Source: Ottelia alismoides (Eukaryota > Streptophyta > Magnoliopsida > Alismatales > Hydrocharitaceae). Taken from it: a stretch of DNA of 64,000 nucleotides. Below are positions 46,421-58,977 of the stretch, in pieces (the stretch's first letter is position 1; every line of letters starts with the position of its first letter). The notes under the pieces are model-generated. The model had not been told where the DNA came from. It saw only the letters and a program-made list of their open reading frames with translations, and did not search any database. The DNA lies in assembly GCA_037367405.1 (NCBI GenBank), contig JAZKJV010006945.1:240591-304590 (forward strand), in the 5' to 3' direction. A program made the translations under genes and the position numbers.

Positions 46421-47659
46421 TGGTTTAGTCCCTGACACTTACATAATCACACAAGACTAGTGGAGTTCAAAAACACTTGGTTTTTAAGGTTTTGAGATTT
46501 TGAGTTAACTAGCCTTAGTCATTAGGGTTTTTAACTTAATTATTCACATTTTCCTAGTTTGAAAGATTTATGTGCTATATTGCATGCTTAGTTTCTACCT
46601 TAAGAATATGATCATCACCTCACATACACGACTACAGTTGTAATGAGATGAGTTGAAATTTCACTTGAGGAACTGGGATGAGGGATTTGAGTTTGGACCT
46701 GATTTGGTGATGCTTGAGGATGGGATAAAATCAATGAAGGCTTCATGAAACCTGAGTGTCAGCACCTTTATCCAGTATGCGAACATGGTTCTTGTACTAT
46801 CTCTTGATATTTACCTATATGCCAGGGTGTGATGGAATACAAAAATTTTGTTGATCAGTGTGCGTCAACTTTTGGTAAAAGCAGTGGAGTTAGCCAAAGT
46901 CATAAAGGAAAGAAAGAAATAAATGTTGAAAGAAAAGCTCTCACCATACAAGTCAAACATCAAAGAGCTTCCACCAAAGGCGAGCGCTCTCGACCATTTC
47001 AAAGTGTCCACTTGGACCACCACTATTTAGGACCAGGAGTCGTGCTTGCACCAAAAAAGAGCTCTGCATCGTAAATGCTACAAGTCTGAGTGTAGAAGGT
47101 ATAATAGATACTCAAAAAAGGCACACCTCGATGTACTCCCAGGAAAACAAGTGCATACGACTCCAACTTCTCTTGACGGACACACTGATCAACAACCAAA
47201 AAATACGTTGAGTTAATAAGGCACTCGAGAGGATCCTTATTCCAATGAGAGGGAAAGAAGAATTGACACAATCCTAAACCCTCCATCAATTGGCTTTCCA
47301 TCTACACTTTTAAGTTTGACAACTAAAGAGACAGTGGATTGGATGCAAGAAATGATTTATTCCTTAGTGCTGAGGATCGGGTTCTTAGGAGAGTCTCTTG
47401 GACTAGAACCTTGGGTGACGTTGCGACTCTACTCTTGTAATTGCACTCCACACTTAAGTCATATCCCTACTATATATGTATACAGAGAGAGTCTGATGAT
47501 TAGGGAAATTGGATACCTTTTGACTAGAGCATGTTTCAGCTTTGAATTTAGGATCTATAAAATCGAGAGTTCTTGAACGGATCAAGTCTTGTATTCACAT
47601 GCACTGTCTAGGGTTATTCCAACTTATTCATTCTTTATTTGCTCGAAGACTAGCAAAGT
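46421..47659 (+). other. E2 3' interior, non-coding
   Basis: No sustained frame, no RT or integrase motif in any of the six frames that I could see. Short frames (46829-47074, 47316-47576) match nothing I know. Confidence 0.5.
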
Positions 47660-47674
47660 GTATGTATAGGGGGG
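47660..47674 (+). other. E2 polypurine tract
   Basis: GTATGTATAGGGGGG abuts the LTR start TGATGAATC at 47675. Shares TATAGGGGG with the internal hairpin units. Confidence 0.75.
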
Positions 47675-50600
47675 TGATGAATCCACGATTCATCATCTCA
47701 ATATGTTAATCTTAGCAAAATCCCTGAGTAAAATCTCAAATAAATGTCCATAAAATCAATAAGTTAACAAAATAGCTCTTGTAAATAAAATATACTAATT
47801 ATTGTATATTATATTGTACAAAATGAATAAAAATCCGCAAATAAAGGATTTTTCACCTATAAATATCCCAAAACTTCATGTATTTTCAATAAATTCATTT
47901 AAACTCGTTTTTGGTTAATTCTTTCTCTGACTTGTTCATAAAAATGTATATAAAAATACAAAAATACAAAAATACAAAATAAATTCCACCTTAAATAAAT
48001 ACTCTTAGATCCCAAAGATAAAAAGTAGTAAAGTCCAACTTTCCGGCCAAATTCCTGCTCCGTATGAACTCCAAATTCACCAAACTCACTTTTAAAGTTT
48101 ACGTTAAAAAATTATCTATCCAATGAAAGTAGTTTCATTCAAATCAGAGCTCTTTTATAAAATTGGGATTATAGGACCTAGGTGTATATTGTATATATTG
48201 TAAATATTTTTATTTTCTCATTTTTTTATTTTAATTTTCTTAATTACTAAAAATTCAAAAAAAAATCATTTTTGTGTTTTATTTTTTTCTAGTATTTTAT
48301 TTTTATATTGTAAATATCTGTTATTAAAAATACAAAAAAAGTTAAAATTAGGAAACTAAAAAAATATGTACATATAGTTTGTTTTATGGTTTTACTTTTG
48401 TAAATTCTCTACTATCTTTTCTTTTTATTTTATTGTATTTTAGTAGCCTACTTTATTTGTTTCCTTTTCTTTATATATTTTCCATTCTCTACACTGACTC
48501 CTCTCTTCTTTTCATTCTACCACCAACTTTCGTTCCACCCCATATTCTTCATCTAATCTCCCATTCAACTCCCTCATTTTCATTAACCTCCATTCAACTC
48601 CACTAATAATCTAACCTCCCATTCAACTCCACCTCCTTTCTAACCTCTCTTTCTGTTATCTTTTTATTCATCTCCCCATCCTCATTTTTCCGCATCTACC
48701 ATTCTTATAGAAAAAGGAGAGAGCTTGGAACGTGGTGTCGGTAACATCGTCTTATCATCTTCCTCAAGCGACGACCTCCTTCAGGCGAGATCCGCGGTGA
48801 CCATCGTCCCCGTGTCAGGAGTTCCCCGTTGAGCTCGTATAGCTTCTCTGATTTTTATTTCGCCAATCGGATCGAGACCATGAAAGGAGTCCAGTGTAGC
48901 TGCTCCGCAAATCCGGCGAAGATTCAGGTAAGTATTTCCTCTCATTTCTCTTGTTATTTTGTCTAATATTTTGTTTTCTTATTGTCTTAGTCACCACCAT
49001 CACTTTTATATTACCACCACATCATCACTTATCATTTCCATAACTACCTTCACTACCACATCTTTTTATCTTATGTATTTCATCATCATCTTCATCATAT
49101 TATTCTCATTACCATCAAAACTAAAAAAATTAAAAAAAAGAAATTCACAACAACAAAAATCAATAAAAATAAAAAAACTGCAACCCCCATGCCCGCAGCA
49201 GCGCATGCCCTCCTTCTTCTACCGCCCGCACAGCCTTGCGCGTCCGCTCACTGCCGCCACCCCCCTGCACCATCGGCGGTGCCCATCCTCCAGCGCCCTC
49301 CCTGCCATTGTGCGTCGCCGCCCTGCCGCCTTCTAGCGCGCGGCCATGTGCGACAGCCTGCGCCTCCCTCCGCCCGACCTCTAGGATGACCCGCACCTCA
49401 CCACCATTGCCGCCATCTCTGCCAAGGCTGCGTCCCTCCTCCACCTGGCCGATCGTCCTACTATCGCTCCGCCGCCCGCAGGTCCAGCCGCGCCTCCCCG
49501 CGGCCACACCCACCATGCCCCCTCGTCCGCGGTCGACACCTCCCGCGACGCCGCGCTCCTCCCTCCGCCTTCACCAACCTACTCCCAGCTCTGCCACTCG
49601 CATGCCACCCTTCGCGCCGTGATACCCGCTCCACGCCGCGCCCAACCGCGATCCGGCCCACCTGCGGCTGTGCGCCGCCGCCATAGCCGCCCCTCAGCCC
49701 GATCATGTCCTAGCGCCTGCTAAAGAAGAAGGTTGATTTTATTTTTTTATTTGTAAAAATTGCAACATTTCCTAGCATAGTTTTCTGTAATTTCAAAAGC
49801 ATCATTGTGCATATTTTGTATTCAAACTTTTATTTCTGTTTTGTACGGATAACCCTGTGTTTGCATATCAATTTAGATATCTATTTTTGCATCGTTTTAT
49901 TTAATAACAAATATGACCATGTTGAGCAACTAATTGTCTGCCATTTGAATATTTATTTTGATTTTTGTGATCTTTGGATAATTAACTAAAATTGTTGTAT
50001 TGGAAACTTGCATATTTTACCTAAATTGAGCTCTTAAATTCATAACTAACCAACAATTGCTCCAAAAATTACTTAAAAATCAAAAATGATGCCTTGAAAT
50101 GTGATTCAATTACTACCCAAATTTCATCTTAATTAGAGTTGTCATGTGCCTTTAATAAATTCTAGAGTGATTTTCTCAATTGATTTTTAATTAAATCTAC
50201 ACAGTATATTTTATGAAATTTCAACTCTCATAGATTGTTTGTTCGAATACATTTTTGAGATAATTCGCTCTATGGATAATTTGATAATATGGATTTATTA
50301 GAAATTAATTTTTCATTATCACTATGTTTTCATTAAAAAATCCATAAAAATTCATATATTGTCAGAAAATTCCATAAAAATATTGTAGACTCATTCCATC
50401 ATGTTTATATCCCAGTAAAGTTTTCATAAGTTTTGCATTCTGTTTGTGTGAACAATTGCCAAAAATCCCATAAAAAGTGTGTATTTTTCATTGTTGCATT
50501 TTAACCCCTAAAATTCCAAAAATGTCTTGCATTCATCACTGGATTAGGTTTTTAAGAAAAATATAATTTGGCTAAAGTAGACTTATTTGATATTAAAATT

Positions 50601-50881
50601 AATTTGGCTAAGTTGTGTCTTTTCCTATTAACTTAATCCACCTGCATTGTGCATTTCGCATTGAAAAATATAAAAATATCCGCATTGGAAACATAGATCT
50701 AAATTTTTTGAATTAACCCGAAGTTGTTCCTTTGCCTCCCTATGTTCGACCTCGGACTTGCTCAGGATATAAATTAAAGCCGAGACACTCCTCACAGAGA
50801 TTCTTCTCTTGGTTCTAAACAATTCGCTAAGTACTCGTACTACAACGAGTGCAAAATTATCACGTGCTCAGTGTTCGATCA
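47675..50881 (+). repeat. E2 3' LTR (3207 bp)
   Basis: TGATGAATC-CAC-GATTCATCA start, TTCGATCA end. It is uninterrupted, so it shows the pre-insertion sequence of the G target. Contains the 63-nt intron-like segment (48928-48990), a GC-rich part (about 49180-49720) and the U5 block CTCCCTATGTTCGACC near 50736-50751. Confidence 0.88.
48928..48990 (+). other. Intron-like segment in E2 3' LTR (63 nt)
   Basis: CAG/GTAAGTAT donor and ATTGTCTTAG acceptor, T-rich between. Counterpart of 40299-40365. Confidence 0.4.
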
Positions 50882-51002
50882 GCGGCCTGAGGTGCTTCAG
50901 GAGGGGTTCGGTCCCACCGAGCCTCCATGTTTCAGCGGATGCTTCGTGGATTGATCACAGTCGTTCGATGGTTGTCGGAGGGGCGCTATCCAACGACACA
51001 TG
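50882..51002 (-). mobile_element. E3 LTR, piece 2
   Basis: GC-rich 121 bp between E2 and A2. Begins with the E2 duplication (GCGGC) and ends with the A2 duplication (ACATG, 50998-51002). Composition and position fit the GC-rich middle of an Athila-like LTR; by itself it is too short to classify. Confidence 0.45.
50998..51002. repeat. Target-site duplication of A2, left copy
   Basis: ACATG; identical copy at 61629-61633. Confidence 0.9.
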
Positions 51003-53651
51003 TGAAGGATATGGTTAGATCCTCAAGCGCATCACGGAAGCGTGAGCGTCGTATCGAATACGACGAGGAGCGACTAGTCGCACTAGTTGCTCGATGCAGC
51101 GGAATTTAAAAAATTTCAATACGACGAAACCACATGATCCAAGAACACTTCTCGGATCGTTTCGTCTAAACCACAAACAAGTAATAGGATTACCTCTTGA
51201 AGCGTGGTTGCGATCGAGTCTCTAAACGAAGAGACCTCCTGTCTCAAGTCCGATCCCACGGAGGAGACGCTTGCGAGCGCGAGGATGAACCGCGTGCTTC
51301 TCGTAATCCATGTTGATGATCCAAGCGGCGGATCTCCTGATCTCGACACACGAGATTCGACGTCCTCTTCACGAGCGAGGCGCACCGAAGGAGATGGAGA
51401 TCCACTAGCAGAAGAACGGGCAGCATAACGACGATGCCGCGGCAATGGAGAACCTTTCCATGGCATCCATGGTGGACGGCCATGAGAGGGAGAGAGAGGG
51501 CTGACATCTCTTGAGAGAAAGAGAGAGAGAGATGCTTCTCAAGCATTATGTGTAAAGAAGAGCAATGGGGTGCCTCTCCTTTTATAGGGTTTTGGGATCC
51601 ATGGATCTCAATCCATGGGACAACACAAATCCAATGGCTCTCATTGATTGTGTTTCTTTTAATGGCTAAGATTTGTGTTGGTAAAACTAACAACAATTAA
51701 TTTAATTTAATTTAAATATATATTGATAAATCAACACAATTTAATCACAAAATTAAATCATCAATACATGGAGATAATGGAAGAGAGAAAAGGCTCCTTT
51801 CATGTGGAGAGGGGGGACGGCCTCCCTTTCCTAATGGGAGTGGTGGCCGTCCACCCTCCTCTATTAGGAAGGTGGCTATTTTATCTCTTATGCAATCTCC
51901 ATTATTTGCAACAACTTTTGTTGCAAATTATTCTACAAAAATAATTCACAATTATTTTGTAGACATTGCAATCTTGCCATTGAAAAATTTGTGAATCATA
52001 TTCACAATCCAAAACAACATATAATTTACATTGTCAATTAATTACACAATGTGTATCCAATACACATAATAATTAATCAAACACATATAAATTATAATTA
52101 GCTCTCTCTCTCTAATACATTATAAATCACATTTATAATATATTATGAATACTTGGATATTACTATCCACATTATTCTTATCCATAATAATTAAATCACA
52201 TTTAATTATAATTGCTAACTAATTCTCATGTGCTCAAATAATATGAATCACACATTCACATTATTTACATCTTTGATAATCAAATCACATTTAATTATCT
52301 AAGATAACTCTCCTTATAATATGAATCAAATTCATATTATTCATGATAATTAAATCACATTTAATTATCCATTTTCTCAATGCTCGGATACATATATCAA
52401 CAATAGAATTATCCATTAACTCTTTCAAGGATAATTCGCTTTCTCCGCGAATACTTGGAGATAAGGACAGGGCGATTGTATTGTTCCACGTATAGTGACA
52501 TGGATATTGAGATCACATCTCAAATCCAGATCTCGGGCCTCCCATAGATGCTTGATTAAATCAAGACTGCAAATCTAATCTTCTCATTGAATCTGAATCA
52601 CATTCCGATTAATGTCCAACATTTGGACTAAGATCAGATTACTTCTCTACTGAGAGGAGTCACTAAAATCCAGACCCGTTTCATCACTCCCTAGGAATGG
52701 AAGCGTCATGGTTATACAACCGTTTATGATCACATCACCCTCAGGCATTCCTACTACCTGTACATCCTGCATACTGGAAGACTCTGAATAAACCCGAAGT
52801 ATTAGATCAACTTTATACTGTCTACTTCAGGGTTTTTTCAGTAAGTTTCTCATTCGATCATTGGGAGTCGGTATCGATCATATACTTTCCAAAAGCATAT
52901 ATCATACCTAGATCTTGATCATATACTTTCCAAAAGTATATATCAAACCTACAAATTCAGTCAAGCTTCCAAAGCGAGACGACCATGCGCATGGAATTTG
53001 ATTCTTCCCAATATCTCATGAGTGAGCTCATGTCTTCCGATTCAGTAACTGAACCTGTATGATCCCTTTGAGAGATCGTATTACTCATATGCCCTTATAT
53101 GCACACCAGCGCGCCGGTGTATAGACCTTGATTAGGTCATCAACCTATTGGTCTGCCAAATGTACATACTCAGACATATAGTAACACATCTGTCTCCGGT
53201 CAGAGGATGTGTGCCTATATCATGACATCTTATGATATAGGACTTAGGTTATCTCGATCTCGTTAAGTCAACTCTTTGACCTAACTCATCCGACACCTCC
53301 GAATCTCTATTCTTATGCAGAGGACCTGCATCAAGAGGTCGGTCAGATATCAGCCTAACTGAGATAGGATTGCCATCTCCTACTCTAGCTGGAGATCATC
53401 TCTTAATAATCATTTGACGGTGTTTGACGAGTCCTCTATCTAACTCATTAGATATTCATCTAAGCACCAGCCTCTATGATTCAACAATTGAATCAATAGC
53501 TGTATGATCATTAAGATGGCCATGGTACATAACCCTAATTGTACTAAGGGACCTATTATGCAAATTACGTATTCTTCATTTCAGATCAGGGAATGATATT
53601 CGCAATAACATTTATTGCATAATGGCTCGCCGTGGGCTCGCATGTCCAACA
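51003..53651 (-). repeat. A2 3' LTR (2649 bp)
   Basis: Plus-strand TGAAGGATATGG...GTCCAACA. Contains a 41-bp duplication (52876-52916 and 52917-52952). Minus-strand TATA CTATAAAAGG near 51577-51586. Confidence 0.92.
52876..52952. repeat. 41-bp tandem duplication in A2 3' LTR
   Basis: GATCATATACTTTCCAAAAG starts at 52876 and again at 52917. Also in the other A2 LTR (60853 and 60894) and, inverted, in A3 (about 63630-63705); single in both A1 LTRs. Confidence 0.8.
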
Positions 53652-53666
53652 ATCTCCCACTAGCCC
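53652..53666 (-). other. A2 polypurine tract
   Basis: Minus strand GGGCTAGTGGGAGAT directly before the LTR start TGTTGGAC. Usual copia form. Confidence 0.8.
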
Positions 53667-54184
53667 AAAGAGCCATTAATGGGCTAATCATTTAAACCCA
53701 CACTCATGTGACAATCATAGACTGTTTAGAAAATAGCTAGGTAAGCTGATCAGTCATGTGTTCCCAAGAGACTACGCCAAGTCCTTTTACGACACTTGCA
53801 TATATCCTAGTAACAGTGCTTGCATCCAATGCGAATGTTGCATCCTATGCAACCAATACTCAATTTTGTCGGTTATAGTGTCATTGACACTACATCTTAT
53901 TAATTATCATAACCAGTATTCCCATAATCCTTTTAGAATACCTTCATTCCTGGAGATCTCTATCTCCTAAGGTATCTGCAGTCAAGAACCTTATAGATCA
54001 CTATCTACAAGATCTTAATCTTTTGAAGATAAGACTTTGAGATCACTATCTCTAAGTTTTATCATCTTTGAAGATATTGTTATTACTGCAGCCAAGTGTT
54101 TTATCTCCAGAGTATGATTAGTAACAGTTTACTACTCCCACTACAAGGCAGACATATGGCTTTTGTACACATCTAGCATACACT
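53667..54184 (-). other. A2 interior, RNase H side, decayed
   Basis: The place where RNase H would end; I recognise no motif. About 0.58 kb of this part is deleted in A1. Confidence 0.45.
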
Positions 54185-54830
54185 TCAGCTTCTTATAACA
54201 GATGCACAAGTGCAAGCAGTTCTAGCATTCACTTCCTCAACTCTTTGAGGTGCTATCCCTTTAGACAGGTCACTACCACATCTTAAGGGAAGGAAGCTTT
54301 TCTTGGAATTTTCCAGAAAAAATGGAATAAGTCCAAGGTGTACTACTAATGCGACAGTCCCAATACCCTCTTCTCTTTGCTTCTGAACGACTTCAGAATT
54401 AAGATCTAAGAGGTATCCTTGGGATCGTATCTCAAGGTATGGAACAACCAAATTATAAAGCACTTATTATTATTCTTATATCATTCCAAATGATTAGAAT
54501 AATATCTACATTCAACATGATGAACACAATGGCACTCTCACTAAGCTTCACATGGTACATCAAGATACTATCTGAAATCATAACATTTATGAATTCATCA
54601 GATCTAATGTTCCAACTATAAGAAGCTTATTTGAGTCCAAAGATGGAGTTCTTTAGCTAGAACATCTTGCTTTCCTCAATTTTGAAGCTCTGGGGATACT
54701 TCATATGAATATCCTCAGAGAGGTATTCATAGAGGAAAACAATCTTGACTCACATCATGAAGAAGTCATAGTCAAGTTGTGTAGCTACAGTTAGCAATAT
54801 TCTGATGGGTTAAAGCAAGGTCACTGGAGA
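54185..54830 (-). pseudogene. A2 reverse transcriptase remnant
   Basis: In order on the minus strand: VATQLDYDFF, VKIVFLYEYLSEDIHMKYPQ (the copia LDVK-AFL region, with a stop beside it), GLK and SYSWNIRSDEF, IMLNVDIILIIWND (LNVDI at 54501-54515), then IRSQGYLLDLNSEVVQKQRE and SDLSKGIAPQRVEEVN. The catalytic loop is NVDI: Tyr and one Asp are lost. Stops occur throughout. Confidence 0.65.
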
Positions 54831-57800
54831 GCAAGTCTCATCGCGAGCGATGTCTTCTCTTCGGTGTGTAGCTCATGACTACGAACCGTGCTTTGAAGGT
54901 CTCTACCTTCTCATCAGGTTCCCTCTTTCTCTTGAAGATCCATTTACACCTTAATGGGTCTGACCCATATAGGTGGATCCTTGAGGGTCCACATACAACA
55001 CTTGTATATGAAGTCTACATTAGACTTTTATTGCTAACATCCATCTTTCCATGTCATGATCCTCAGGAGCTTCATCACATGAAGTCCGATCATTTTCAGA
55101 TGGAATACATCCTCAAACTTATTTGAAGAAGTATTAGGGTTTCATCTTCAATTATTCTTTTAGATTCCGATTCCAAGGGCCTCATTATCTTCTCAAGATT
55201 AAATGAGTTCCTTTATTTCATTTTCATCTTGATTCTCAAGAGAGTCATCCTATAAGAATCATATTCTCAAAGATGAGATATTTTAAGAATCTCAAGGTCA
55301 TAAAGTAGGTATCCAATACCATCCTTTATTTTCCTAATGAAGTAGCACTCTTGGTGCTAGATTCCAGCTTACTAGCTTGGAACCTTATTAAATATATATA
55401 ATGTAGTCTCTACCACATATACATATACCTGGAAACTAAGAGATAATTATGATACGATTAATCATTGATCAAATCATGTCACACATGATTAATTGCATCT
55501 CCCTACAACTCTATTGAGTTAAGGTTCATTAGGAGGGGTGAGATAGAAATGATATTCATATCTCTATAAGGTATTCCTTGAATTCATCTAATAGGTACAA
55601 GCTACCTTGGTTAGATCAAATTCATTTCATCTTCCTTCAAACTTTGGTTCTAAACCAAAATTGTGAAATCTTTGAACATTTCAAAGTTTTCTAAGGTGAA
55701 GAGAAGAAATTTCATATCATACATAATCATCAATAGATATCACATATCCATAATGTTTACTATGATATAGATGATTCTCATACATCAATATGTATGAGAT
55801 CCTGAATACCTTGACATCTTAAATCTTTCCCAAAGAAAGGTGTATTGGACATTTTTCTTTGAATACAATATTCATAAGTATGTAAGATTTGAATCTTTAG
55901 ACAATCTAAAGTTTCATGTCTTACTAGTCCATTGATCTCATCAACAGACATATGTCCAAAACTTGATGCCAGATCATTGTCAAAAGATCTTTATCCTCCT
56001 ATTGATCTTTAAAGGTTTAATTTTTAGTATTAGAAATCTTAATGAATCATTCATTAATTTTCTAATTTAATAGAGTCCACTAGATTTTAGATTACTATCT
56101 GAAATATCTCCATCATAACTCTTTATGATAGATTTATTACAGAATTCATGTTTATATCCAATAAATAGAAATAAACAATGAGTGTATTCTAACATCTAGG
56201 TCACAGAGACATTCTCTAAGACTAAGGACTCTCCCACTGAAATTAATAAGTATATCAATCCAAAAGAGATTATTGCAACAATTGCATCAAAATTCTCAAG
56301 GATAACTAAAGACCTTAAGATCAAATTTTCCAGTCTTCTAAAACATATGCAACCAATTGCAAGTGTCATTAGAAGATTGATATACAATAATTAGACTTTA
56401 TCTTATCAAATAAGTATGTCAATTTCTATGATTATATGTAGATTATTCTGATGTACTATCTGATTCCTTCTCTAAAGATTCTAGATAGATTTGATAGTCA
56501 TACTATCAACACATCAATTTATTGCAGTATTGGCATTTATCCAACTCTTTGGATGTCATATGGAAGTCACAAAAGTACAGTCAACTCTTTGATTATACTT
56601 CTTGCTTGGGTCCAACCCATGCTTCCACTGCGCTCCCTTTATCTCTAAGCAACCATTGCTCAAGACTAAAGGATCTCTCATGTTAAATTCAAAAAGAATT
56701 CAAAATAAGAGTATTTCAGCACTTATATATGCTTCATTAAATTCATACAATATGAATATTATAAAGCTTCATGAATGACTAGAGTAAAGATAGTAGAATG
56801 ATGACACTCATCACCTACATCCATCTAAACTCTTAAAACATTGGTTCAGGTAGGTATTCAAATGTTTTGAATACATCATCTCTTATGGAGCCACCATTCT
56901 GCATGATGCAGAGAACCATGTCATTCATGATTAAATGTTGAGAGCACATATGTATGCCAGAATATCTTTATTAATTTTATAAGGATTAGTTTGACAATTA
57001 CGATCATCATCAACATGTCACTTCCAAAGCACATTTGATGATATCAAGACTATAGAAACATACAAACCCTAGGTTTGAAGTCCTACTATCTATTTAATTG
57101 TCATTCCTCATTATTATGAGGAAACTTGCATACTGCAACCACATAATTATGTGTCCAACTGCAAGTACAATATCTGGATCATGAGTCTAATCCATGATAT
57201 TTTACTGGTTATTATTGAGTATAGAATTGAGTGGGTTTAATGAAGGATTATCTGAAATAAGAAATTTGCATGAGTGTATATATTTATATATATATACATA
57301 TTATACTTTGATTTAGGAGTTTTTATATCAAAGTTGTCTTGCCTTGTCAACACTGAAAGTTCATTCCCTTAATCACTTTCAATGTAAGATATATACTTAC
57401 CATCATATCTCAGCAAGATCTGGGATCTCCTTCCTTATCTTTGTTACATCCCAATAATATGAGAAACTGCAACTCGGATAAAAAGAAGTGGGAACACATT
57501 CCGCCTTGCAAGTCCAACTTGCATTTTTCAATTCGGTCTTTAACACCCGGGCCCACCACCCCTAAGGTAATGTTGACCCGTCGTTAATTGAACCAACCGT
57601 CATTAGGAATAGAACTCGCTATGCGCAATCCAATATCGCCCCAATAATATGAGGATCCGATATTGGGGTCACTACGCATACGGCCTTACTCTTTCGAAAA
57701 GCAAAGAGTCTGATCCAGATGCGCTTGTATATAGGAGCTGTCACTTCGTACAGGCGTCTCCTATATACAATCCCTGGCGACGGAAACCCTTCGCCTTGAC

Positions 57801-58962
57801 GGGAGACCATGGATGTCACTTATGTGATCCTCCACCTCTTATTCAAATTTAATTAATTACTATGAATCACATTCATATAATTAATTCTTCCAAGGGAATT
57901 ATTAACTCTAATCATATTAGAGTATAATTGGACATAATCAATTCAATCATATTAAATTAATTATCAATCCAATTCAATCAATCAAACTTTATTGTTATGC
58001 TTGAATATATATGGTATTATTCTCAAAGTACGTATTAATTCGTATTTTAATAATTAGAAAAAATACATCTTAATCCCTCAGACATTATCCCGGCCCTACC
58101 CGCTGTCATGGCCAGTACCGGCGGGAGTGGGACGGACCGCATACGTTGCAACCCGCTACCCCAGCGATCCCCGACTAGACACCATATCCGTCTCGGGAAA
58201 GGATAATGCCAAATTGATTAATTTGTACTTGAGATGATCATCGGTTTTTCAACCGAAATTATACCATATAGTAATCAAAACAATTTTGATTATAAGGAAA
58301 TTTATTAGACAAATTCCCAATCCTATTCAAGCAAGGAGTTTGATGATTGTGATTCCAATTATGATTTAGATCAAATCTAATCAATTAATTGATTGGGGTC
58401 AAGTCAATTAAGGAAATAATCATATTCCAATATTTCTCAAATATTTTCCATAATTATTTCATGAAATTAACAATTAATTTCACTAATTGACAATCACATA
58501 GTTCTTGATTAGGAAAGTAATTTCAGCAGTGACCCCTACTTACTAAAATTAGCATATCTCAATCAATTTAAATCCAAATTAAGCAAAGTAAGTTTCCATA
58601 GTTTGCTAACTTGATTTACAACAGAACCTATGTGTTTTGCACGCATTTCGAGGCGTCTATAAAAAGTAATTAACTCCTTAATTACGTTAAGATTCGCAGT
58701 TCCCGTAACAGTGAATACATGTTCATTAAACCTACCATATCTAGAGCATACGAAATCCGATTTACGCAAACTCAGATCCTATGGTTTCCTTATTTAATGG
58801 GGAACAAAATTCAAGTATTAAATTCACGTTTAAACATTTTAAACAATGCCGAATTTATTTACTAAACAGATCTGCGAAATCAAATGCGATGAAAACTTTG
58901 GCGACCTTAACGAACCCAAGTCGTCCTCGGTTAGCGAATCATATTCGAAACCGTCGACCTAA
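54831..58962 (-). other. A2 interior: decayed gag/pol and conserved leader blocks
   Basis: Collinear with A1 10871-11309 plus 14976-18712. No recognisable protease, integrase or zinc knuckle. GC-richer leader blocks at 57420-57835 and 58075-58205 are much better kept than the AT-rich surroundings; the latter has a stem at 58099-58125. Confidence 0.5.
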
Positions 58963-58975
58963 GGCTCTGATACCA
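58963..58975 (-). other. A2 primer binding site, tRNA-iMet
   Basis: Plus-strand GGCTCTGATACCA, exact complement of the standard site TGGTATCAGAGCC, 2 nt left of the 5' LTR. Confidence 0.92.
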
Positions 58976-58977
58976 CT

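Larger units (their letters stand above)
28452..50881 (+). mobile_element. E2: Athila-like LTR retrotransposon without RT/integrase, split by G
   Basis: Removing G leaves about 11.8 kb: 5' LTR 28452-29410 plus 40015-42244 (3189 bp), interior 42245-47674 (5430 bp) and 3' LTR 47675-50881 (3207 bp). An exact tRNA-Asp-type PBS lies 2 nt after the 5' LTR and a TATAGGGGGG tract directly before the 3' LTR. The leader, hairpin/G-run units, LTR-start palindrome and U5 block are shared with E1. The interior carries one long decayed reading frame with a protease-like part and nothing resembling RT, RNase H or integrase. Candidate target duplication is GCGGG/GCGGC. The LTRs differ by roughly a tenth where I compared them, so this is an old insertion. 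Confidence 0.85.

Noticed and set aside
46130..47674. Hidden RT or integrase in the E2 3' interior
   Set aside because: No catalytic motif or long frame was seen in either strand; only A/T tracts and short frames.
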